Shown piece by piece: positions 26,964 through 35,624 of a stretch of DNA of 64,000 bases (positions are counted from its first letter, which is position 1; each line of letters starts with the position of its first letter). Position numbers and translations under genes: made by a program. This DNA comes from NORP309 sp964564165 (GTDB lineage Bacteria; Pseudomonadota; Gammaproteobacteria; Xanthomonadales; Marinicellaceae), in contig CAZLZZ010000001.1 of the NCBI GenBank assembly GCA_964564165.1, positions 10,300 to 74,299 on the forward strand, given 5' to 3'. The notes under the pieces are model-generated. The model made no database searches. It had not been told where the DNA came from and saw only the letters and a list, made by a program, of their open reading frames with translations.

Positions 26964-27060
26964 GGAGTTCAAGGCTTTCCAATCTCATCAGTTAATGATT
27001 TTGTTAGAGAATAACTATGACTGCAACCATTAACTTTGACCTTGAAAAGCCTTGAATTCC
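26964..27060. repeat. Imperfect inverted repeat, unknown role
   Basis: GGAGTTCAAGGCTTTCC at 26964-26980 pairs, apart from two bases, with GAAAAGCCTTGAATTCC at 27044-27060. Inner AGTTAATG/CATTAACT arms pair too. No gene was found in 26839-27090 other than this element. Confidence 0.45.
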
Positions 27061-27090
27061 TGAGAATATCAAATAAACCATAGATTCCTT

Positions 27091-27330
27091 TCAAGCTTGT
27101 GAAACATTATCATTAAACATGGTACAAACTAAGTCGATAATTGAACCACCTTCACCAATCCCAAAATCATACCAAGAGTTTAGAATTTTATTCACCTTAA
27201 AAGACGGGGTATTATCCTCATGTAAAGGGCTTTTATACCATAAGTCATCACCAGTTGATTTAACAGGTTTATGGTTAAGCTTATTTAAAAAATGCTCAAT
27301 TGGGATTTGTTTGGCTTGCTTTGAGTTCAT
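27091..27330 (-). pseudogene. Remnant of a toprim/CHC2-type mobile-element primase
   Basis: The 79-residue frame begins MNSKQAKQIPIEHFLNKLNH and continues with WYKSPLHEDNTPSFKV, then SWYDFGIGEGGSIIDLV. This is the N-terminus of the CHC2/toprim primases carried by mobilisable elements, which are especially common in Bacteroidetes. The full protein is about three to four times longer; the frame stops after FNDNVSQA. No other part of the element is seen nearby, so this is a degraded fragment. Confidence 0.7.
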
Positions 27331-27450
27331 GATTTAACGAGTTAGCAGGTTGTCTCTATTCTAAATAATATTGAGATAATTACAATTTTTTCTTTTTCTC
27401 AGCAAGATTTCAAAAGTCATTGTTTGACTTTTCCAAAATTTCCTTAAAAT

Positions 27451-28482
27451 ATGATCAACACTTGTTATAATCAACTCATGACAATTAATAAACCACAAAT
27501 AAACCAAGACCTAAATAAAAGCCAACTCCAAGAGCTGGGGCTTTTGCGTGAGCGTTTTAATTTATCATTAATTGAAATTATGGAAAAAACAAATAAGAAT
27601 CATGGAAAATTAGATTTATCAAAAGTATGGGAAGATACTGAAAACTTAACTGAATTAATTGATCAGCTAACTGACCTGAAAAAATGTCTTGATAGTTTTA
27701 GACCACTCAATTCAAGTGCTCTGCAAAGTTTAAATCAAAGCCTTGATATTGAATATACCTATGAATCAAATACCATTGAAGGAAATTCATAAACTTTGGT
27801 TGAAACTGATTTGGTAATAAACAAGGGCTTAACTATTGGCGGAAAACCACTTGTTGACCATTTAGAAGCCATTAACCACCAAGAAGCTATCTACTATATA
27901 CGTGATTTAGCGGATAACAATATTGAAATATCAGAGCGTGAAATTAAAAATATTCATGCCATAATCCTAAAAAGTATTCAAAACATGGAGGCGGGGGCTT
28001 ATAGAAAATCGCAAGTTTATATCAATTTGCAAGATGGATCAAAACATGAGTTTCCACAACCATTTATGCTTGATAATTTGATGCAAGATTTCTTAAAGTT
28101 TTTCAATGACAATAAGGGTAACTTGCACCCTGTAGAAATGGCTACACAACTTCACCAAAAATTGGTAAACATTCATCCTTTCATTGATGGAAATGGTAGG
28201 ACTTCAAGACTACTCATGAATTTATTGCTAATTCAAAATGGTTATCCAATAGCCATAATCAATTCAGAAATGGATAAAAGAAAACAATACTATCAATTAC
28301 TATCAGATTTTCAGGCACAAGAAAAAGGCGACAGCAAACCATTTGCTTTATTTATTGCTCAAAGGGTTAAAGAATCTTTATTCAATCAGCTTAATTTCTT
28401 TTCAGGGGATATTAGTGAAGAAAGTAACGACAAAGGTTATTATTTTTTCAAGAAGGTTGAAACCCTGCTAAAAAACAACTAA
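27451..28482 (+). pseudogene. Fic-family AMPylase gene split by a single stop codon
   Basis: Two frames in the same phase are separated only by TAA at 27790-27792. The first part ends with EYTYESNTIEGNS, which contains the [S/T]xxxE[G/N] inhibitory helix motif (SNTIEG). The second starts T-L-VETDLVINKGLTIGGK and carries the Fic motif HPFIDGNGRTSRLL. In family members a Leu fills the stop position (EGNTLTL), so a TTA-to-TAA change is the simplest explanation. Fic enzymes transfer AMP to target Ser, Thr or Tyr. The second frame could start at TTG 27796 and would lack the inhibitory helix. A TATAAT at 27466 ends 6 bases before ATG 27478. Confidence 0.85.
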
Positions 28483-28882
28483 TAAATTCAAGTTGTTAAG
28501 TAATTCTTAATATCTCAAATCACACAATCATTGGCTTCCAATACAAAGCTAATGGTTTTTTCAATAGGTGCTAAAAAATAACAATACAATATTCTCACTC
28601 ATTTCTGTGTTCAAATATTTCATACAAAAATTCACAACTGCCCCGTTAAAAAAACATAAAGATATTCTAAAATCTTGTAGCGTATAATTAAAATTGAATT
28701 GTTAAAACTCTAGACATGAAATAGAAGGAACGTAAAGTGGGTTTTACCCACCATGGTTAATCGTATAAGCCTATATTTACTAGAGTTCATACAGTGGTGG
28801 GTAACCCCACCTTACTTTGTAATTTGCACCCCAGTCCTTATAAACCCTATGGACTTTAAATTCTAAAGAACAGTTTCAAACA
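28483..28882. other. Non-coding gap with repeats
   Basis: No gene was seen. It contains a copy of the AAATATTTCATACAA motif at 28613-28627 and the palindromic repeat at 28732-28818. Confidence 0.5.
28732..28818. repeat. Palindromic repeat around GTGGGTAACCCCAC
   Basis: GTAAAGTGGGTTTTACCCAC near 28732 pairs with GTGGTGGGTAACCCCACCTT near 28793, about 40 bases on. Each arm is itself a near palindrome (GTGGG...CCCAC). It may be a transcription-end or REP-like element. Confidence 0.6.
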
Positions 28883-29427
28883 TTATTTCCCAATATTGTT
28901 GGATGCATATTTATAACTTTCATCAAAATATTTTATTAAGCTGTCTAAATATTTTAAATTTAAACTGTTTCCAAAATGTTCTTCTTTGGCTTTTTCAACA
29001 TTGTTCCTGTGGACAATTAAAGGCTCTTTGTCCTTTTCTAAAAAGGCAATAGTAGCGAGCACATAGTCATTCCACCGCAGAGCATTTTCATGATAGTCTT
29101 CGTTTTCTCTTAACACTGATTTACTCCATTTTATTGCCGCAATATAATCATTGTCATGTGCTCTTAACTGGGCAACATGCCACCGCAATGAACTTTGTTT
29201 GGCATTGTTAACTTCTATATATTTTTCAATTAAATCAGCTACTTGTTTATCACACTTTTCATTGGCCATGGCCATAGCTCGAAATCCTTTGCCTATCGTC
29301 TAATAATCGTCTGATCGAATTCTTTATAGGAAAGACCCATATCAGACTTTAAATGTTAATTATAAGGCTCTTGGCAGTTTTGTGCCTTTGCTGAAAAAAC
29401 AATCACAAATAGTAAAATAATTTTCAC
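28883..29427 (-). pseudogene. Probable decayed gene for a secreted protein
   Basis: The longest frame (28883-29275) encodes 130 residues with helical, TPR-like content (SLRWHVAQLRAHDNDYIAAI). Upstream, in another frame, a GTG at 29427 with a GAGGA ribosome site encodes a perfect signal peptide (KIILLFVIVFSAKAQNCQEP) that stops after 23 codons. The two parts together look like one exported protein interrupted by frameshifts and stops between 29276 and 29360. The intact part alone lacks a start with a ribosome site. Confidence 0.5.
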
Positions 29428-29508
29428 AAGGTATCCTCTTTTAAATGTACGAATATAGGGCACTTATTTAGTGACTTGGTTCAGTTTGTTGTATTTGTTG
29501 AATAAATA

Positions 29509-29564
29509 TTGACAACACAAACCACCATCTCTACACTTGTCGCGATGAAATCGACAAATGTAGA
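29509..29564 (+). promoter_or_regulatory. Promoter and double BlaI-type operator of the blaI-like gene
   Basis: TTGACA at 29509-29514 and TACACT at 29532-29537 are spaced by 17 bases. Two dyads, TCTACACTTGTCG (29530-29542) and CGACAAATGTAGA (29552-29564), are inverted copies of each other with one mismatch, and each contains ACA-NN-TGT, the core of BlaI/MecI operators. One overlaps the -10 and the other ends just before the start codon, so autorepression is expected. Confidence 0.8.
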
Positions 29565-29567
29565 GAT

Positions 29568-29930
29568 ATGAAGTTATCAGAGTTTGAATTAGAGGTCATG
29601 AACCTATTGTGGCAACAAAATGAATCAACCGCGCCAGAGTTACATCGCGAAATTTTAGAAACAAAAGATGTCACTTACTCAACGGTAAAAACCATTGTTG
29701 ATAGGCTTGAAAAAAAACAGGCAATAAAGCGCATTAACAATTTTGGTCGCACCATTGTCTATGCGCCAGCCATTAAACAAGAGTCACTACAAAAGCCCCT
29801 GATAAAGAAATTTATTGAGAAAGTGTGTGCGGGTAACCCGCGTTTATTGCTCAATCATTTGCTAGAAGATGAAAAATTATCCGATGATGATATTGCCTAT
29901 TTACAATCACTCATAAACAAAAGGAAATAA
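29568..29930 (+). CDS. BlaI/MecI-family repressor
   Basis: A 120-residue winged-helix repressor: LSEFELEVMNLLWQQNESTA at the start, recognition region DVTYSTVKTIVDRLEKK and the dimer part ending YLQSLINKRK. BlaI-type repressors are cleaved when a membrane M56 sensor protease is activated. The gene for that protease follows with a 1-base overlap, but it is frameshifted. Two ACA-NN-TGT dyads in its promoter are the likely operators. No beta-lactamase gene is nearby, so the pair controls something else or elsewhere. Confidence 0.92.
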   Translation: MKLSEFELEVMNLLWQQNESTAPELHREILETKDVTYSTVKTIVDRLEKKQAIKRINNFGRTIVYAPAIKQESLQKPLIKKFIEKVCAGNPRLLLNHLLEDEKLSDDDIAYLQSLINKRK

Positions 29931-31215
29931 TGATGTATCAATATTTCACCCTTAATATTCTTATCAGTTTAATGGTTTTTGCTTATTTATATGCCTTAAA
30001 AACCGCACCTCATAAAATACGCTTTAGGTTTGTTATGCTGGGTTTATTGAGCTGGTTATTGCCTTATGATTTGATCAATAATTATTTTTCGCACAACAGT
30101 GTGGCTGTTTTTTCAACCGTAATTTCAGAATTTAACGGCTCTATTAAACATGCTATTGTTGCAAACATACAGACCGAAACATTTGTCACTCTTTTAAACT
30201 CAATAAAAGTGATGACTTTTATCGGCTTTATACTGTTTATTAAGGACTTGGTTTCCCTAAGAGCCAAAATAACACGCCTTAATAAACAGGCAACATTACA
30301 TAAAACCATTGATGGCATTAACATTTGTAGCCTAAAAAATAACGATATATTTACTGTAGGAATATTTAATCCAAAAATTTATCTGGGGAAGAACACCTAA
30401 ACTCACCCGGTATTGAAAGCATCATTCAGCATGAGCTTCAGCACATCAAACAGCATGATCAGTACTGGTTATTATTTATCACTTTTTTACAAAGAATATT
30501 GTGGTGGAACCCCGTTGTTCATTTGTTGGCTCACAAAGGACGTGATTTAATTGAATTGCGTTGTGACCAAGCATGCAATAAGCAAAGCAAAGACAACCAA
30601 TATCAACAAGATTTGGCACAAATATTGCTTAGTCAAAACAATCAAGTTTCAAACCCTTTGGTTAGCCATTTCTTCGGAAAATCAAGCCTTAATGTTTTTA
30701 GAATTAAACAATTGTCAAAGGAGTACAATATGAATAAAACACACAAAGCTATCATTTTTTCAACCGCTATTATTCCCTTTGTACTTGCCATATTTGTTAG
30801 TACCTCATCGGTTTCATCTGAACAAAAAACCATAGATAAAAATGAAGAAGATATAGTTCTTGGCAAAGATGAGGTGGATTTAACAATGAAAGTAAGCTTG
30901 ATTAGTTATACCAAAACAAATCAAAAGACTGGCGAAGTGATGGGATCCAACACACAATCTATTGAAACACGAATGATTAATAAAATAGGAGAGACAATTG
31001 TATTAAAAACAGTCGAACTTAATTTAGAGATTGAAGCAACCCCTATTAAAGTCAATGAAAACCAAGTACTTGTAAAAACCAAAATAACTTTCAAAATCAA
31101 TGGCAAAGAAATCATCAAAGAACCATCGTTACTTTTAGAAAACAACAAAGAAGGCCAGATTATAATTGAGGACAAAGACTATAAGTTAGAAATCACACTG
31201 TTGCCCGTTTTTTAG
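29930..31215 (+). pseudogene. M56 (BlaR1-like) membrane protease, frameshifted
   Basis: The first frame (29930-30400) has about three membrane helices and ends with IFNPKIYLGKNT, a normal BlaR1/M56 region. The second frame continues one base out of phase with GIESIIQHELQHIKQHDQYW, the HExxH zinc site of M56, then ELRCDQACNKQ and a later membrane helix. Adding one G to the GGGG run at about 30387-30390 joins them as GEEHLNSPGIESI. The C-terminal sensor (about 150 residues after the last helix) is not a penicillin-binding domain, so the ligand is unknown. It is a true frameshift or an assembly error in a homopolymer. Confidence 0.82.
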
Positions 31216-31256
31216 AGGGTGCAAATTAAACTGTTCATCAATTCAATCATTTCAGC

Positions 31257-31325
31257 ACTCCGGGAACCGCGGCTTTAGTCGCGCCAAACACAATAAAATG
31301 GTAGGGCTAAAGCCCCGGTTCCGTA
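31257..31325. repeat. REP-like palindromic repeat (family C)
   Basis: GGGAACCGCGGCTTTAGTCG and GGGCTAAAGCCCCGGTTCCG face each other across about 25 bases. Outer arms GGAACC/GGTTCC pair. It lies in the 31216-31420 gap, which otherwise shows no gene. Confidence 0.8.
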
Positions 31326-31420
31326 GGAGCTATACACGACTATTAGACGACAAGCTTCTAGAGAAATCATGGTCCTTGATGATAAAACAGATAATTACAA
31401 ATTTGAAATTGAAGTATTGC

Positions 31421-31840
31421 CTAGATTTTAAGCTGAAGAATACTCCATAATTCGGTTGGTGTATAAATAGGAAGTTTGGTTTTTTTATAATCTTTGGTGT
31501 TTCTAGTGACCACACAATTTACTCCAACGCACGTACCAGAAAAGTATTGAACCGCATCTTCAAAATCTTTAAAATTTGAATTTAGTGCAAACTCCAAAAC
31601 AGTTTTATTTACCTGGGATACCTGGAATATGCCTAATAATTTTTTCAGGGCAAGCTTGGAAGTTTTTCTATCGCGTATTTTTGTTACCAAATAATCTATT
31701 GTTGTTAAAGTTGTTGCACATAAGAAACCTTCAATTTTCTTTGTCTCTACAATATTGACCAAAGAAGCAGACAATTGAACAAATTCTTCTCGATTTAACA
31801 AAACATCTAATATGACATTAATGTCAAAGAGAACCTTCAT
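31421..31840 (-). CDS. PIN-domain toxin (VapC-like)
   Basis: A 139-residue protein with the PIN start KVLFDINVILDVLLNRE, containing the first acidic residue pair. It continues ATTLTTIDYL, FEDAVQYF with the later acidic residues, and VTRNTKDYKK. PIN toxins are Mg2+-dependent RNases. Its ATG overlaps the stop of the upstream antitoxin gene by 4 bases. The partner is a DUF6364-like protein, a common pairing of PIN_3-type toxins. Confidence 0.85.
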   Translation of the reverse strand: MKVLFDINVILDVLLNREEFVQLSASLVNIVETKKIEGFLCATTLTTIDYLVTKIRDRKTSKLALKKLLGIFQVSQVNKTVLEFALNSNFKDFEDAVQYFSGTCVGVNCVVTRNTKDYKKTKLPIYTPTELWSILQLKI

Positions 31841-32073
31841 AAATATTTATCTTCTAAATGCTTTTTATAATCGTTCTTTGAGAATTTATCTACATCAATT
31901 ATTCCGATTAAGGACTGGGTAACTGGTGATAGGTTTTCATTGCCTTCATTCATTGTAAACTGCTTAAAATAATCAGCAACAACCTTGGACAAGGATTTTC
32001 CTTGGGCTTTAGCATGGGCTTTGGCAACCGCAATTAATTGACTTTCTAGTCTTAATGTTAATTTTGTTTGCAT
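31837..32073 (-). CDS. DUF6364-like antitoxin of the PIN toxin
   Basis: A 78-residue protein with the N-terminus TKLTLRLESQLIAVAKAHAK, then AQGKSLSKVVADYFKQF, which resembles ribbon-helix-helix antitoxins of the DUF6364 group. The C-terminal half (FSKNDYKKHLEDKYL) is the probable toxin-binding part. It overlaps the toxin gene by 4 bases, so the ratio is fixed by coupling. It likely represses its own promoter. Confidence 0.8.
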   Translation of the reverse strand: MQTKLTLRLESQLIAVAKAHAKAQGKSLSKVVADYFKQFTMNEGNENLSPVTQSLIGIIDVDKFSKNDYKKHLEDKYL

Positions 32074-32139
32074 AGTTAAATACGTATATAAACAATTATA
32101 TTATACGTCAATCACAAGGAGAATCAAACTTATTTAATA

Positions 32140-32505
32140 CTATAGCTGAAAAATTTTCTTCACAAAAGGAATCTGCGAAGTAAATACCGCAAAAACAAAT
32201 CCAACAATCACACCAATGGTATTGACATGGAAGTCTTCTATATCGCCCATGCGGTGCTCGGTCATTGATTGCAGAATTTCCATTGCTCCGCCCAAAATAA
32301 TAAAACCAATGGCATAGAAGTTTCGAACCCACGGTTTTGGATATAACCATGCAAACCAAACCATTAAGGTAAAATATGCAATAAAGTGCCCGATTTTGTC
32401 ACCACTTTTGACATTTGGCACGGCGGTATTGATATTGATTAATGACAAAAATATAACGGCTGTGACCAACAGCCAACCAATTGTGACGAGTACTTTTCTA
32501 TTCAT
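32140..32505 (-). CDS. VanZ-like membrane protein
   Basis: About 121 residues from ATG 32505; an earlier ATG at 32526 lacks a ribosome site. It has four membrane segments and the VanZ-type motif SGDKIGHFIAYFTLMVWFAW, followed by GGAMEILQSMTEHRMGDIED. VanZ-like proteins are widespread and of unknown role, originally linked to teicoplanin resistance. It stands alone between repeat regions. Confidence 0.87.
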   Translation of the reverse strand: MNRKVLVTIGWLLVTAVIFLSLININTAVPNVKSGDKIGHFIAYFTLMVWFAWLYPKPWVRNFYAIGFIILGGAMEILQSMTEHRMGDIEDFHVNTIGVIVGFVFAVFTSQIPFVKKIFQL

Positions 32506-32546
32506 AAATATAATTCTCTCATCCATATGGATGAATTGTAAAAAAC

Positions 32547-32770
32547 CAACGGAACCGGGACTTTAGTCCCGCCAAACTCAATACAATAACAGGACTAAAC
32601 AGGCTGTGAAAATCGCGATTCCGTTGGTTTAATAACGGAAACGCTGCTTTAGCTCCGCTTTTTAAACTGTATAAAAAACCAAGCGCACGTTTATATATGA
32701 AACTATTGTTCTGGAATAATTGTGTTTTTGTGGGATTTATAGTTGCAGGACTAAAGTCCCGATTCCGGAG
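32547..32770. repeat. Cluster of REP-like palindromic repeats (family C)
   Basis: Several units: GGAACCGGGACTTTAGTCCC, CGCGATTCCGTTGG, GGAAACGCTGCTTTAGCTCC and GGACTAAAGTCCCGATTCCG. They pair with one another, so the whole stretch between the VanZ and MidA genes can form stacked hairpins. Confidence 0.75.
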
Positions 32771-32775
32771 TTCTT

Positions 32776-33924
32776 TCATATTAAGTGCAGTTGATTTGAG
32801 AAAGAAAAGCCTTGCAACTCTTCACCGAAGTTTTTAGTCATGGCAATGACTTTAAATTTTTCACCCATTTCATTGGGCATCACTAGTTTTTTCATTTGTG
32901 TTGTGTTCTTGTAATAATGGGTATAATTACTTTCGCTGTCTCCGAGCATTTTTTCAATGCCTAACGACATTAAAAAATGTGCCTGTGTGGTATAACCATC
33001 TATATCCAAACCGCACTGGTCTCCTGCTTCTACCACTGCGGTAAAGTCTACAAAAGCAGTCATGTCTTGAATGCCTACGTTTGCAAAATAATCAAAATTG
33101 GCTTGATGATGCATAAAACAAACCAGCGTACCTTGGTTGCGTTGTGGATGATAATAGGCATTGCGTTCGTATCCATAATCGACAAACAAAACCACGCCTT
33201 GTTGGAGGCTTTGGGTGATGGTTTTTAACCAAGCCGATAAACTGGGAGCAAATTCTGAAACATAGCCGTTAGTTAGGTTTAATTCTTTGGCTTGAATTTG
33301 TGCTTTTAAACTTTCTGGCATGGCTTGCCAGTTTTGTTTAAAACTATCTTCCCCATCTAAGCTCACGCTCATTTGCTGGTAATCATGGTTTTCAAATTTA
33401 AAGACCTCAACAGGAAGTGCATCTAGGACTTCATTGGCAAATATAATGCCGTTAAATTTTTCTTTCAATGGCTGTTTAATCCAACTCACCAACCCCCGCA
33501 AATGATTAGGCAAGGATTGAATTAAGTCATTTTGTCGGTGCTGTAAATCAGCACTGATTTCCAAAATATAATAGTTTTTGGGTAAGCTATTTAAATTATC
33601 TAACTCTAACAAACAATCAAAACAAAATTGCCCCGTACCTGCGCCCAACTCCAAAATTATTGCTGTATCTACTTGGTCTAATACTTGTTTAAATTGCCTT
33701 GCCATGCACTTGGCAAACAAATCGCCCAATTCCGGAGAAGTCACAAAATCACCTTGTTTGCCAAACTTGTGTGTACCCGATGAATAATAACCAAAACCGG
33801 GTTGATACAACGCCATTTGCATAAAATCAGCAAAACTTATGCTGTTTTCTTGCACAATTCGTTCTCGAATGATTTCTTCAAGTGCTAAACTGTGTTGTTT
33901 TAATGATGAATCAATTTGTGGCAT
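32776..33924 (-). CDS. MidA-family SAM-dependent methyltransferase
   Basis: A 382-residue protein of the MidA/NDUFAF7 (COG1565) family: FGYYSSGTHKFGKQGDFVTS, PELGDLFAKCMARQF, ILELGAGTGQFCFDCL (SAM-binding loop), FANEVLDALPVEVF and FVDYGYERNAYY. The mitochondrial homologue methylates an arginine of complex I subunit NDUFS2; the bacterial target is unknown. Full length with no odd features. It is alone on its strand, with REP-like repeats downstream. Confidence 0.92.
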   Translation of the reverse strand: MPQIDSSLKQHSLALEEIIRERIVQENSISFADFMQMALYQPGFGYYSSGTHKFGKQGDFVTSPELGDLFAKCMARQFKQVLDQVDTAIILELGAGTGQFCFDCLLELDNLNSLPKNYYILEISADLQHRQNDLIQSLPNHLRGLVSWIKQPLKEKFNGIIFANEVLDALPVEVFKFENHDYQQMSVSLDGEDSFKQNWQAMPESLKAQIQAKELNLTNGYVSEFAPSLSAWLKTITQSLQQGVVLFVDYGYERNAYYHPQRNQGTLVCFMHHQANFDYFANVGIQDMTAFVDFTAVVEAGDQCGLDIDGYTTQAHFLMSLGIEKMLGDSESNYTHYYKNTTQMKKLVMPNEMGEKFKVIAMTKNFGEELQGFSFSNQLHLI

Positions 33925-33999
33925 TTAATAGTGTGCTTAAACAATTAAGTGTATTATCGCCAGTCAACTTGTCAAATACAAGAATTGCAATACCTACAC

Positions 34000-34033
34000 T
34001 TGAAGAATTCACAGCCGTATGATATATTCATAC
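34000..34033 (+). promoter_or_regulatory. Promoter and probable operator of parDE
   Basis: TTGAAG at 34000-34005 and TATATT at 34023-34028 are spaced by 17 bases. TATGATATATTCATA at 34019-34033 is a near palindrome over the -10 element, the expected place for ParD autorepression. Confidence 0.65.
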
Positions 34034-34055
34034 TTTACCTCAAATATAAAGACCA

Positions 34056-34304
34056 ATGACAATTCAAAGAAAAACGATTACCGTCTCCCAACAACAAGAT
34101 TTATGGATTAAAGCCCAGGTAAAAACAGGCAACTACAATAATGACAGTGAGTATATACGCGATTTAATTAGAAAAGATCTTGAGTATAAAAATAAATTGG
34201 AAATTCTGCGCTCTGCATTAATTGCAGGTGAAAACAGTGGCATCAGCTCACGAACCATGTCAGACATACTATCCGATGCCAAAAAACGACATGCATTAAA
34301 TTAA
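34056..34304 (+). CDS. parD: ParD-like antitoxin
   Basis: An 82-residue ribbon-helix-helix protein: KTITVSQQQDLWIKAQVKTG followed by NNDSEYIRDLIRKDLE. The C-terminal tail (RSALIAGENSGISS, then ILSDAKKRHALN) matches the toxin-wrapping tail of ParD. The ParE gene begins directly at the next base after the stop. The promoter has a palindrome that ParD could bind. Confidence 0.9.
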   Translation: MTIQRKTITVSQQQDLWIKAQVKTGNYNNDSEYIRDLIRKDLEYKNKLEILRSALIAGENSGISSRTMSDILSDAKKRHALN

Positions 34305-34652
34305 ATGTATAAAATTTCAAAACTAGCAAATAATGACATAGATTCAATCATAAATTACACCATTAATAACTTTGGTACCCAAGCCATGATAAGTTATCAC
34401 TCCTCACTTGAACAATGTTTCCAAACCATTGAAAAAAACCCAGAAATAGGCTTAAAGTCAGATTTTATAATCAAAGACTATTACCGTTTCAACCATCGTT
34501 CTCATGTGGTTTATTACCAAGTAACTGAGTCAGGGATATTAATAATTAGAGTTTTACATCAGAGCATGGATGTGTTTAGAAGCTTGTCCGAGAATAGAAA
34601 ACCTACTGCAGAAAACCCGAAATCGGTGCTCTTTTCCGCTGATTCTCGTTAA
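34305..34652 (+). CDS. parE: ParE-like toxin with C-terminus replaced by a miniature element
   Basis: A 115-residue RelE/ParE-fold protein: YKISKLANNDIDSIINYTIN and GLKSDFIIKDYYRFNHRSHV, then LIIRVLHQSMDV. ParE toxins inhibit DNA gyrase. After MDV the frame enters a family-A miniature element (34577-34741), so the last 24 or so residues are encoded by the element. Removing it with one TA gives MDVFRHIQ and a stop, a normal ParE end (HQSMD...RHI). Whether the chimeric toxin still works is unknown; the native tail is short, so it may. Confidence 0.87.
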   Translation: MYKISKLANNDIDSIINYTINNFGTQAMISYHSSLEQCFQTIEKNPEIGLKSDFIIKDYYRFNHRSHVVYYQVTESGILIIRVLHQSMDVFRSLSENRKPTAENPKSVLFSADSR

Positions 34653-34741
34653 ATAGCCGTGCTATTCGCCTCAAATAATCGAAAAACAGCCCTCAATTCA
34701 GCTTTCCTTCGCTACGGTTTCTATTCTCGGATAAGCTCCTA
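34577..34741. mobile_element. TA-flanked miniature element (family A), copy 2
   Basis: Ends TAGAAGCTTGTCCGAGAATAG and its counterpart CTATTCTCGGATAAGCTCCTA, with TA on both sides, 165 bases. Internal similarity to copies 1 and 4 is clear but lower. The inserted sequence supplies the 3' end of parE and lies 10 bases before the start of the SDR gene. Confidence 0.88.
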
Positions 34742-34751
34742 GGCATATACA

Positions 34752-35480
34752 ATGATAGAAATTAAGGTTATGTTAATTACAGGTGCGGCTCAACGTATCG
34801 GGGCTTATATTGCCAAAGCAGCACATGCTGACGGTTACAATACTGTGTTGCATTATCGGCATTCGGCCAAACAAACGCAAGATTTGCAACAACAACTGAA
34901 CGATATTCGAGCAAACTCCTGTATCAGTGTACAGGCTGATTTTGATAAAGAGGACAACTTTGTGCCTATCGTTAATACCATAGAGAAACAATTTGGGCGT
35001 TTAGATGTGTTGGTAAACAATGCCTCAGAATTCTTCCCTACCGGGTTATCAAGCTTAACGGTTGAACAATACCTTAAACTATTCAACAGCAATGTTAAAG
35101 GTCCTTTGTTTTTATCCAATGCCTGTTATCCATTGCTCAAACAATCAAAAGGAAACATCATTAATCTTGTTGATATCCATGCCGATAAACCCTTAAAAAA
35201 TTACCCCGTTTATTCTATGGCAAAAGCCGCCAATAAAATGATGGTTATGGCACTGGCAAAAGAGTATGCGCCTGAAGTTCGGGTTAATGGTATTTCGCCA
35301 GGTTATATTCAAGAGCCAATAGATGGAAAAGAAATCAACTCCGAGATATTAAATCGCATTGCTCTGGTTAAAAAAGGTGATATTGCAAATATCTTTCAAA
35401 CTATTAAATTTTTATTAGAAAATGATTATATCACTGGTGAAATTATTAATGTAGATGGTGGTAGAAGTTTGAATATGTAA
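34752..35480 (+). CDS. SDR oxidoreductase, pteridine-reductase-like (FolM type)
   Basis: A 242-residue short-chain dehydrogenase. The cofactor motif is TGAAQRIG, in which Arg replaces the usual Gly-x-Gly-x-Gly middle, as in pteridine reductases and FolM. Later motifs are LVNNASEFFPTGL, VDIHADKPLKNYPVYSMAKA (catalytic Tyr and Lys) and VNGISPGYI. It may reduce dihydromonapterin or dihydrofolate with NADPH. Its upstream region contains a miniature element, so its original promoter may have been displaced. Confidence 0.82.
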   Translation: MIEIKVMLITGAAQRIGAYIAKAAHADGYNTVLHYRHSAKQTQDLQQQLNDIRANSCISVQADFDKEDNFVPIVNTIEKQFGRLDVLVNNASEFFPTGLSSLTVEQYLKLFNSNVKGPLFLSNACYPLLKQSKGNIINLVDIHADKPLKNYPVYSMAKAANKMMVMALAKEYAPEVRVNGISPGYIQEPIDGKEINSEILNRIALVKKGDIANIFQTIKFLLENDYITGEIINVDGGRSLNM

Positions 35481-35624
35481 TAGCAATATTTTTTATTCTA
35501 TACCGACCAATAGTAACCAAAATCATTTTGATTACCATAAATACAATCTTACTGCTTAATTCATAACATAATATACCTCTGATAAATAGATGTTATATCA
35601 AAGGTACATTAAATAATAAACTAT

